Of a stretch of DNA of 39,612 nt, positions 20,485 to 29,509 are shown one piece after another. The DNA comes from Chara braunii (Eukaryota; Streptophyta; Charophyceae; Charales; Characeae). The DNA is taken from NCBI GenBank assembly GCA_003427395.1, contig BFEA01000583.1, forward strand, positions 8,511 to 48,122, read 5' to 3'. The first letter of the stretch is position 1. The number at the start of each line of letters is the position of its first letter. Below the pieces are notes generated by a model, which did no database searches, was not told the origin of the DNA, and worked only from the letters and a program-made list of their open reading frames with translations. The position numbers and the translations under genes were made by a program.

Positions 20485-20830
20485 GGGGGCGCATGGCAGT
20501 CTTGGGTGCTCATGACATCTGTGTGTGAGAGGTCGAGGTTGGGAGTGATACGGAATACATACCTGATGCTTGAGGTGATCGGCATTGGCCGAGATCTGCC
20601 CGAACTTCGGGGAGCTGTTGACGTCATCAGAGGCTTCGTGGTATAGGCTAGATAGGATCTGCCACATGTAGTCTGGACGCCGAGCGCCGGATAGGATTTC
20701 AACTCTGGTTCTTCCTTGATGATGATGGGACTATTTTCAGCATTGTCAATTTTATTTGGTGATTCTCGTGATGCAATGCTGCTGTTGGTTCGAGGTCACG
20801 ACTATCTGGTGTCGGGTGTATGATGCTGTT
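20485..20830 (-). repeat. Dispersed repeat, partner at 1799-2165
   Basis: The reverse complement aligns with 1799-2165. It keeps the CAG|GTATGT donor-like site and the downstream ACACACAG acceptor-like site. The peptide before the donor reads FGQISANADHLKHQ, matching YEQISANAVRVKHQ. The family is not recognised. Confidence 0.7.
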
Positions 20831-20899
20831 TGATTTCTGAAGTACGCTATCACTCATTTTCCCTGGATTTGTATTTGAATTCTTATTGATTGATTGATA

Positions 20900-20947
<48 letters not shown>

Positions 20948-21604
20948 TTTTATTCTTTTATTATTTTACAATCAGACTCGTACTCATTCACACTTTTCAT
21001 GCATGTAAACAGCAGCGCAGCAACCTGGCAACATGCGCCCACTCAAAACACAGAGATATGGCTTCCAGATACGAGTTCACTTTCAGATGGCTATGGCGAC
21101 TCAGCGCCCAAACAACTTACTGTTCACATACCCCGCGCACAACGCACTGTATCATACATACGCGCACACACTACACTCGCATATTGTCTATGACAGCCAT
21201 GGCGGTTCAATCCTGCTGGATGTGGCTGTGCAGCCTTTACACTGCCCACTTCGTCTTCAGGCGCTCGGCAGACCACCTCGCACAGAACGCTGTGCAGACG
21301 CTTCGGCATGGCTCAAGCAACAATGAATAAATAAAGTTGTGCGCGGCCCCCTGATTTATACTTTTGTTTTATGCTGACTCGCCGCATTTTCCCTCGGGCC
21401 CTGAACGCACACGGTACTTGCTGGCGGGACTGAGTGAGATTGGGACTGGGTACCGCCGACTCAGCATGGGTGGCCCTTACCACCTTGACTGACGCCAACA
21501 TTCAGAGAGAGTAGATATAGGCACAAATAGGCGGACAAACGCAGCCTAACAGATACCCGGACACTAGACAGACAAAGACAGACACAGTTGGACAAACAGA
21601 CAGC
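20831..21604. other. No gene recognised
   Basis: An ATT run (20899-20947) is followed by unique sequence. Frames of 97-146 codons at 20890-21330 begin in the microsatellite or lack motifs. I do not call a gene. Confidence 0.45.
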
Positions 21605-21695
21605 ATGCGTCAAGTCAGCAGAGGCTGGCGCTCAGTAGAGAGGGCGCCGGCTTCCCGAGTCGTCATCCACAGTGCGAGCGTCAAACCAGCGTCGA
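21605..21695 (+). repeat. Degenerate tRNA-like segment
   Basis: TGGCGCTCAGTAGAGAGG (from 21626) resembles a tRNA D-arm/box A. GCCGGCTTCCCGAG resembles an anticodon arm, and GCGTCAAACC (21678-21687) a decayed box B. The order and spacing are tRNA-like, but stems are imperfect. It is probably a SINE head or tRNA pseudogene. Confidence 0.35.
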
Positions 21696-23158
21696 GACGG
21701 CATCGAGGCAGCATAGCAAGATTGAAGGTTGACCTTCTACAAGCAGAACTATATGTAATGATTGATAAGGCAGCCTGGCCTCAGGTCTATCACCCCCAGT
21801 CATACAGGTTGACCCAAGACCGATGGCCAGGATTGTGTGCAGTTGCGGACTTCCGCTTGGTCGTGATGCTGTCTGAAGGCCTGCCATGCAAACAGACAGA
21901 CGCAGGCAGGGTGAGACGGATAAAGAGGACACAGACAGAATGACATGTAGACTAACACATAGCGAGCAAAGACTTACCGGGTCACCTGGATTGGTGCAAC
22001 CACAGAATCGGGCACCCAGTCCTCTGAACAGAGCCCTATCCCTCTGACATTAATATCGAACCATGAGGTAACCGTATGTATTTATTGGCACTAGGTCACT
22101 GTTATTTTCAGGGTATTATTATTATCTTGATTATTATTATTATTAGGATATTAGTTTTAATATTATTATTGACCATGATAAATTATGAATGTGGCACAGA
22201 CCAATCAGCCTGTACTTCGTTGAACACTATCTGTGCCATCATCCGTGTTTTTTTTTCGGTTGAGTGATTCGGTGAAGATCCCGGATCAGGGTGTTCTAGA
22301 GCAGCTGCCATAAAGGTGATGTGAGAAGTTCATTAATCTATACAAATTGAAAGGAGGAGAAAAAGGGTGTAGAAAGACAGAGGGAAAACGGGCAGAAAAT
22401 AAATCGACGCTCTCATGGACAGAGGAGACAGAAATGAAGACAGACACGAGACAACAGAACAGATAGGCAGACAAAAACATACTTATTCAAATGCATACAA
22501 CAGAACATACATAATGTCATAGACTGTGACACACGCACAGTCACGCACAAACGGACGCTGTGACATCCAGACAAAACACAAACAAGCATTATGGCCCAAA
22601 ACTGTTACTCACACAGATGGTGTGGCACAACCTGACAGCAGGCGCACACACGTGATCCCAGAGAATAGGTATGCGAAGCAGCAAGCATGCGTCTGAAATA
22701 ATCCCACAGGCAAGATGGACAATGAGCATACACACACAACAGGCATGCGGAACGACAAAATAAAGATGACTGTACCAGTATTATATGGTAGGAGTAAGGA
22801 AAAGAGGAATCGGAGATGGCAGAAGATCATTGATAAGTGGTATATCAGTGAGATGTTTGTCCCTTTCTTTGATCACTTGATCTTTGATAAGCGAATTGAC
22901 AAAGTATTACCAATATAGTATTATTATTATTTTATTATTAGTATTAATATGATTTTTAATTTATTATTATTATTATTATTATTTCGGCTATCATTATCAT
23001 TATTATTATTTGTTATTACTATCCTCGACATTATTTGACTTATTATTTCTACTATTATTATTAATTATTTGTTGATAGTTGACTTATTGTTTCGCTTACT
23101 ATTTTTACATCGGGAGAATAAACAGGGATCGAAAGTGAGGGAAAGTAGGAGGCATTGG
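21696..23158. other. No gene; ATT-rich and unique DNA
   Basis: It contains ATT runs at 22110-22165 and 22918-23070 and ACAGACAGA-type repeats near 21560-21600, 21890-21940 and 22370-22470. No open frame shows recognisable domains. Confidence 0.5.
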
Positions 23159-25925
23159 AAGGCGAGACATCGCCACCGTGTGGCAATACTTATCTCCTCC
23201 ATCCTCCTCCACTCTCCTTTTGATCTGAACCCCTCACATCCCTTTCTTTCGTATCCACCCATCATCTTAGGTGAACGTTGATTGATTGGTGTCGAAGGAA
23301 CTGGGAAAGTTCAGATTTGAGGAGATGTAGGGTAATGGAGAGGAGGGAGACAGCGTCACCATGTGACGATGCCTACCTCCTCCATCCTTCCCCATTCTCC
23401 CATGATCTAATCCCCTCACTTCCCTCTGTTTTCACAAACTATCCGAAATGGTATGATATCTTTGAATGGAAAATCTACTCTATGGAAGACGGATGATCAG
23501 ACGGTCTGACAAAACAGGGCGATTGCGGGAGCTCTGCCGGAGTTCAGGAGGAACTCTGGAGGCAGGGAACCATAAGGTAGCACGACTATCCTTTCCCGTA
23601 TACCCTTACAGGCTACACCCTTCTATCAGACTGCTTGTATGTTTGTACGATATACTGTTTATGGCTTTCTTCTGGACTAAAGCACCAAAAGCAAAAGGGC
23701 TATATGATTGAAATCAGAACGTGCCTAATGTCAGAAAAGGAACCTAGGAAAAAACCGAGAAGGAACTTAGCCTGCATGGTCTTGAGAAAAACAAAGGCAT
23801 TATGATGGAGGCCTCCATTGGGGTCGTTAAACTGCCTGCATGGAATAACTAAAAGGGTACTCGTTGTGCGAACTACCCATCCATCCACCTAAGTAGTTAA
23901 CTTTTGACATGCATACATTGGAAACAGGAAGATGCCGTGCATCTTCTCTCTTGACTCACCAGCTAAATCCAAGGCTAATCCGGTACTACCGTGGAGTACA
24001 TACCTTCAAGTGATTAATCAAAGCATGACTAATCCGGTACTCCCGTGGGGTACACGTTTTCAAACAACTAATAAGAGCAGAGGTAATGGGAGGCTCTCGT
24101 GGGGTTCTCCTATCACTGATTTGACTAGACTAGGGAGGGGAAATGAGTACTCCCAGGTGAGTACACGAACTCCTAAGTCTAGATCGATATGTGCGACTTC
24201 CGTATAAGTCAACAATATCCTTTGCTCAATGTAACACATAAACGAATAAATGAACGATCAGGGCGACTAACCTAAAAAGTGGTCTTGATCTCTTACACAT
24301 CAAACTGGTATTAGGGTGGCTCCCGGGAGGGTTATCCTAATACTTCGTTTGATTAGGGGAACAACTAACAAGGGAAGAATGAGTTGATTGTGCTTGGACA
24401 AGTAAAAGGGATACTCCCGGGTGAGTACCCTGCTACTTGTCTTGGTAGGACTAATGGATTGACAACGTTTGATACTAATAGCCTAACTAAAGTTAACAAA
24501 TTGGTATAATAATTGGTTAACTCTGACATTGGTAGCAGGGAGATGCCGCGCATCTTCCCTATTGACAAGCAGGTTACACTAACAACCGTCATTTGAGCCG
24601 GTACTTCCGTGAAGTACATCCTTCGGTTTAACAAAAGTCATTTGAGCCGGTACTTCCGTGAAGTACATTCCTTCAGTCTAACAAAAGTCATTTGCTCGGT
24701 ACTTCCGTGAAGTACACTCTTTCAAACTTAACAAAAGCCATTTGATCGGTACTTCCGTGAAGGACAATCCTACAAATCGTTAACAACAACCATTGATCCG
24801 GTACTCCCGTGGGGTACACTTCTTCAGCTTAACGAAAGTCAATTAATCCAGTACTCTTGTAGAGTACTCATCTTCAAAAGCTAACAAAGGCAAAAGGTAG
24901 CAGGAGGCTTCCGTGAGGGTCTCCTATCACTAATTGAACCAGACTAGGGAAGGGTTCAAGTACTCCCGGGTGAGTGTACGAACTCCTGAGTCTGGGTCGA
25001 TCTGTCCGACTTCCCGAAGGAATCAACATGCCGTTTGCTCACTTACAACGCATAGGCCAGATAGGTGAACTGTCAGGAGAACTCAATCAAGAGTTGTTTT
25101 TGATCTCCTATACATCAAACTGGTGGCAGGATGGCTCCCGGGTGGGTTGTCCAGATACTTGTTTGATTTAGGGGTCAACTAATGGAGAGAAGAAATGAGG
25201 CAGTTATGTTTGAACAAGTAAAGGGGTACTCCCGCGTGAGTAACCTTATGACTTGTTCAGGGGTATGACTAATGTACGATGTAAATAAGTACTAACAATC
25301 CACCTGATTAACTTCGAAGCAGGACATGGGAGGCTTCTATGGGGTCATCCTAATGCTTGCTTAACTCAATCTTAACGGGTCTAACAAGATACTCCAGCAA
25401 AAGGAGGATCTGATGATTGCCTGAATCCACTAAATCCCAGCTCGTCTGACTCTAATTAAGAAGTAGGGTGGCTCCCTTAGGGTCGTCCTACTACGCTTTT
25501 GAGGAAAAGACTGAGCTCTGTATCAAGTCGTAATAGGAGGCTTCCGTGAAGATCGCCTGTTACTAACTTTGATTTGGAATTGGCACTTGGATCCGGAGTG
25601 TTTTCTGTATGTTGGGTCAAGTGTTGAGACGGCTCAACATAGACCTCCTAACTATCTGCTTCACTAATAAAAGGATACTCCCGGGTGAGTTATCCGATCA
25701 CTTACACTAGATGGCATGAACTGTTTGGTTGCATGAGGACTGCATGAACTTTGAAGGGTGATTGAGTGCTGCCGTAGGGCTACTCGACTACTCCTGATTA
25801 ACCGATTAGCCTGGAATTGATCACGCAGTGGAGGATTCCCGGGTGAATCGACCTGCTACTTGCGTATATCAGGACAAGAAGAAGAGAAAGGGAAAAAGGG
25901 AGTGCTCCATCGGGAGCGGCCCCAA
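23159..25925 (+). other. Hairpin array with conserved loops
   Basis: At least 22 hairpins occur in 2.8 kb, spaced about 50-110 nt. The 5-nt loops are mostly CCGTG (23176, 23935, 23990, 24043, 24607, 24656, 24705, 24755, 24807, 24911 and 25542 approximately). Variants are TCGTG, TTGTG, TTGTA, CCATG, CCGCG, CTATG and CCTTA. The 6-nt loops are CCGGGT, CCAGGT or CCGCGT (24153, 24417, 24966, 25138, 25232, 25681 and 25850 approximately). Stems differ from unit to unit but pair, for example GAAGATG/CATCTTC, GTACTT/AAGTAC, TACTC/GAGTA, CGTCA/TGACG and GATTC/GAATC. Several have long outer arms, such as GACAAGTA/TACTTGTC. There is no open frame. It may be a structured transcript or a family of inserted palindromes. 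Confidence 0.8.
23931..25300 (+). repeat. Two diverged ~600-760 bp blocks of the array
   Basis: Block 1 (23927-24530) and block 2 (24533-25300) present the same hairpins in the same order: GATGCCG(T/C)GCATC; several GTAC hairpins; a GGAGG...CTCC hairpin; an AGACTAGGGA...GAGTCT(A/G)G hairpin; an ATCAAAC...GTTTGAT hairpin; an ACAAGTA...ACTTGT hairpin. Block 2 has extra copies of a ~50-bp unit (six at 24601-24867, one GTAC hairpin each). Confidence 0.75.
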
Positions 25926-26237
25926 AGGTTCTTTAGAAAGAAATGTAGAAGAAAGCGAATGCCGCAGGGAAAAGGATTAAACAAAAGGAGTATCGCGTAG
26001 CCTTAGTTCAATGATAGGCTCCTAAGGGAGAAACCACCGAACGACATTAGTAAATCTCAGTTTGATTACCTCGTAAGCACAAAGAGGTGTGCTTATCCGC
26101 AAGAGAGAGAATGCAAGGACTGAGAATAGGGAAACGTGAATTTCCCTGAGACAACTAAGGACATAGGCAAGAAACTCCTTGAAATAAAAGAAGGAGGTGT
26201 GACAGATGACTCAGGGTAGATAGAAGTTAGGGGTTAG

Positions 26238-26648
26238 GCTTTGGGATGTTGATCCCAAAGCTCACAAACCAGAACTAAGGGTTTGACCCTTGTGGGGATC
26301 AAGTGGGGATGTTGAATCTTTGTTGACCTGTTTGTTTGCAGGTCTTTGCTTTGGTCTACTGCAGTTGAAGGAGAAGTCCTACATAATGGACTCAATTTTC
26401 TGTTATCACTCGATAACAGGTTGGTCGTTGCCGATTCAACTCTTTCCACTTTGACTTGATACCTACATCCAAAAACAAACCCTGTGGACAGTAAAACTGT
26501 CACCTGTGGTCATCGCCTAAATGGTCCTGGTCACTCTCAAGGGTCCTTTGAATAGATGTGAGGGGGTTGGGCTTGCATCTCAGGAAAGATAGAGTTGTCA
26601 TGCATGGTTTGGGGAGTGAGGGACAATGTCAGTGGTTGATGGTTGACA
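26238..26648 (+). other. Cluster of perfect hairpins with 3-8 nt loops
   Basis: The following are perfect: GCTTTGGGAT-gttg-ATCCCAAAGC (26238-26261, ten pairs); AAGGGT-ttg-ACCCTT (26277-26291); GACCTG/CAGGTC (26325-26344, 8-nt loop); CTGTTATC-actc-GATAACAG (26400-26419, eight pairs); GACAGT-aaa-ACTGTC (26487-26501). A TGTCA/TGACA pair follows near 26625-26648. There is no gene. Density and perfection exceed what base composition would give by chance. Confidence 0.75.
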
Positions 26649-26984
26649 CCGTTAATGCATGGCATGTGAACTGTCTTTGCATTATGTTGTGCAGGTCTGT
26701 TTTGTGCATGATTTGGGCTGGACTGGAATTGACATCGTTTAGAGTTTGGACACTCGGCACTTGTGAAAGTGGGAAGGGTTCCCAGCGGTAATACCTCGCT
26801 ATTCATAATCAAGTCTTATATACTATCTGATGATCAGTCATACGTTGAGTGGAATAGATTATCTTTGATAGTGACAAGGTTTTGATACGTTGATCGTAGA
26901 GGTTAGAAGGAGAAATTGTTTTGAGAATAAAAAGTGGAAATAAGACGACCGTCTCAAAGTTCGACCTCAGTATCTAACGGGTCA
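26649..26984. other. No gene; between hairpins and terminal block
   Basis: This is unique sequence with short open frames only and no motif that I recognise. It belongs to the interior of element B. Confidence 0.4.
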
Positions 26985-27319
26985 GTCCTAGGCGTCTTAC
27001 CGCGCGTACCCCATTTCATGCTACAGCGATCGAGCAAACGCCCTCGGCCGACCTACCTCTACTCAGGCATGTAAAAGCCTTCGCACGTGGGACGGTAGCT
27101 CAGCAGGGATACGCCTACCGAAGGGTGGTGACAGCCCCTCGGGTAGAGGTAAGTTGTACCTCGCGACGTCCCGACCTGTCGCAGGGCGTCGTGAGAGGTA
27201 TAGCACGCGCGCACGGTTGGAGTGGTAACAAGTTGTTCTACGAAAATAAATCCTGCGTGACACGACCGTGAGGTTCAGCGTCCCCAGCAGGGCGCGGGAC
27301 CGCCGCGCGCGACAGCGCG
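26985..27319 (-). mobile_element. Right terminal domain of element B
   Basis: It runs from the block shared with element A (26985-27065), through a foldable segment (27089-27172), to the terminus CGACAGCGCG. Folding arms: GGGACG/CGTCCC (27089-27094 with 27167-27172), CTACC/GGTAG (27115-27119 with 27142-27146), and GAGGT-aagttgt-ACCTC (27146-27162). TAGCTCAGCAGG resembles a pol III box A. Most of it is homologous to 2797-3060 on the opposite strand. Confidence 0.7.
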
Positions 27320-27327
27320 TCCATTGT

Positions 27328-28103
27328 CTCGACTAACAATTAAGAATGTTCCCTACTCTTGGGACACCACGTGCACGGCCGTCTTTCAAGCCTTGAAGGA
27401 CGCCTTGGTAAGTTACCCGGTACTCCGCATTGCAGATCCCAAATTGACATTCGTAGTTACTACGGATGCAAGTCAGTATGGAATCGGTGCAGTGCTGCAA
27501 TAAGATGACAGAGATGGCTTGCGGCCACTCGAGTACTACAGCAAACGCATGCCCAGTGTAAAGGTAGCCACTTCCACCTACATGCGCGAGCTCTATGCTT
27601 TGCGTATGGCGTTGGATCACTGGAAACACTATCTTTTGGGATGCCACTTCAAAGTCTTCTCAGATCATGAGACCTTGACGTGGATCAAACAGCAAACCAC
27701 CCTGTCCCCTACCTTGCTTCGCTGGTTCCATGAGATTCACATCTTCGATTTTGAATTAAGACACAAAAAGGGTTGTTATAATCGAGTCGCTGACGCATTG
27801 TCTCGCCACCTTGAGTACATGACTTGCCTTGTGTCCTACGACCTCCGGAAAAACTGAAGGAGGAACTCGTAGAGCAGACAGCCAAGGATTCGAAACTTAG
27901 TTCCATCCTTGAGCGGCTGCGGGCTGATCCTAGTAGTCAGCCTGATTTGCACGAGTATGGAGGACTGATTTTTCGTCGCTACGAGATCCACGACCGTTTG
28001 TGTGTGCCCAACCATGAGCCTCTCCGCACGCACTTTTTGGATGTGGCTCATGGCCGGAGCGGACACTTCGGCATGGCAAAAACGTACGCAAATTTGCTGA
28101 GAC
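27328..28103 (+). pseudogene. pol: pol 3' part: RNase H and integrase start
   Basis: This is the continuation of the pol gene cut at 16852. The RNase H region has FVVTTDASQYGIGAVLQ (near 27448-27500), an in-frame TAA at 27501-27503, ELYALRMALDHW (near 27590-27625), FKVFSDHETLTW (near 27650-27685) and NRVADALSRH (near 27780-27810). A frame change near 27840 leads to an integrase N-terminal region with H...H (THFLDVAHGRSGHFG), the start of the HHCC zinc domain, which runs into the N gap. A one-base shift near 27330-27340 separates the first codons from the insertion edge. Confidence 0.88.
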
Positions 28104-28353
28104 NNNNNNNNNNNNNNNNNNNNNNNNNNNNNNNNNNNNNNNNNNNNNNNNNNNNNNNNNNNNNNNNNNNNNNNNNNNNNNNNNNNNNNNNNNNNNNNNN
28201 NNNNNNNNNNNNNNNNNNNNNNNNNNNNNNNNNNNNNNNNNNNNNNNNNNNNNNNNNNNNNNNNNNNNNNNNNNNNNNNNNNNNNNNNNNNNNNNNNNNN
28301 NNNNNNNNNNNNNNNNNNNNNNNNNNNNNNNNNNNNNNNNNNNNNNNNNNNNN
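28104..28353. other. Assembly gap of 250 Ns
   Basis: A run of exactly 250 Ns lies inside the integrase. The CC part of the zinc domain and the first catalytic aspartate should lie here. The size may be a placeholder. Confidence 0.99.
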
Positions 28354-29468
28354 TCACAGGTCATGGTGATTGTTGACCGATTCTCTAAGTTCCTCAATCT
28401 GATCCCTTTGCCGCCTCATGCCCCAACAGAACTAGTGATTCGTGAATTCCAACAAAAGTACATTCTGCAGTTCGGAACCCCGAAAACTCTTGTGAGTGAT
28501 CGGGATCCACGCTTCATTAGACTGAGTGGAAGGACTTCACGTCTCAACTGGGGATCAAACTGTGTATGACATCTGGCCGACACCCCGAAGCCAATGGTTT
28601 GGTTGAGGAGATCAACCAAACTGTGTTTAAACTTCTTCGCGCTTTGATTATCCCGGATCAGGAAACATGGGATGAAGAGTTGTATTCCGTTAAGGGGTTA
28701 TACAACAACTCCGTCCACTCCGCCACCGTCATGACACCCAACAGGCTGCATTACGGTTGGCAGATCCGGAATCCGCTCTCTAATTTATTCCCTGAGCAGC
28801 CAGCTGGTTTAACACCCAGCAAGCCTGGCTTCAGGGCCAAGTATGATCGCTTGCTCAAAGTTGCCATTGCAGCTATGACCAAGCGACAACACGCCATGAT
28901 CCATCATGCGAACAAAAAGCGCCGACCGTCGGATATTGAGGTAGGAACCTATGTCTGGGTCAAGATGTTTGAATTCTCAGAAGAAGAGGGAGTCTCACGC
29001 AAACTCCTCCCTCTCTATTATGGGCCCTGGGAAGTTTGGGATGTGATTGGTGAAGATCACTTTGGCCCTCCGTACGTCGTTGATGTGCCAGCCCATCTAC
29101 GCACATACCCCGTGTTCCACGCATCAAAACTGTACCTCCCCCGTGATGCTAAGACATTCGATTATCGCGAAGATATGATCCCTCGCACGATCAAAGGCGG
29201 GCACAAGATAGACAGGATCAAACAGCACGCAGGGAAGGGACGCAACAGACAGTACCAGATTCACTTCATGTATCACCCATTAGACGATCAATACTGGATT
29301 TCCAAACACGAACTGCTATGTAGTGCACCGCGTGTTGTCAACGCATATGAGCGACAAATCGCCACTAACGCTGTACCTAAGATCTCTACAAAGCTCACTG
29401 CAACAGAGTACACTAGGAATCTCTTTGCCTTGCTCGCTTACGATGCGTTTGTCGAGGACTCAAAGTGA
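28354..29468 (+). pseudogene. pol: pol: integrase core and C-terminal domain
   Basis: The frame-1 part has VIVDRFSKF and LVSDRDPRF, the second catalytic aspartate region (28360-28515). A frameshift near 28515-28530 moves to the frame open to 29468. HPEANGLVEEINQTVFKLLR (near 28583-28640) holds the catalytic glutamate region. Downstream is the GPWEVWDVIGEDHFGPPYVVDVP type GPY/F module (near 29020-29095), then a chromodomain-like tail (RNRQYQIHFMYHPLDDQYWI, near 29240-29300). Integrase inserts the cDNA. The tail may guide target choice. The first Asp is lost in the gap, so the protein is incomplete as assembled. Confidence 0.88.
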
Positions 29469-29496
29469 GTTACTCGCTCGAAGGGACCTCGCTCTT

Positions 29497-29509
29497 GAGG
29501 GGGGAGTAG
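29497..29509 (+). promoter_or_regulatory. Polypurine tract
   Basis: GAGGGGGGAGTAG lies immediately before the 3' LTR. This is the expected primer for plus-strand DNA synthesis. It contains one T near its end. Confidence 0.8.

Larger units (their letters stand above)
16853..27319. mobile_element. Non-coding TIR element 'B' in gypsy pol
   Basis: The 10,467-bp insertion separates RT from RNase H of one pol gene. TCCATTGT flanks it on both sides (16845-16852 and 27320-27327). Just inside are inverted ends TGCGCTGTCG and CGACAGCGCG, nine pairs perfect with the outermost mismatched. The 8-bp TSD suits several cut-and-paste DNA transposon superfamilies (for example hAT or Zisupton-like), but no transposase frame is present, so it is non-autonomous or of an unknown class. 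The contents are subterminal hairpins, an LTR fragment, a SINE-like unit, microsatellites, and the hairpin array. Confidence 0.78.

Noticed and set aside
20890-21330. 146-codon frame
   Set aside because: It starts in an ATT run. The remainder has no domain, and three overlapping frames of similar length exist there.
24598-24867. CRISPR array (regular ~50-bp repeats)
   Set aside because: The context is eukaryotic and transposon-rich, the linkers are similar rather than unique spacers, and no cas-like gene is present.
23927-25925. Series of bacterial-type terminators
   Set aside because: Stems lack following T runs, and nothing else in the window is bacterial.
16853-27319. Helitron
   Set aside because: There is a target-site duplication and inverted ends. 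Helitrons have neither and insert in AT.
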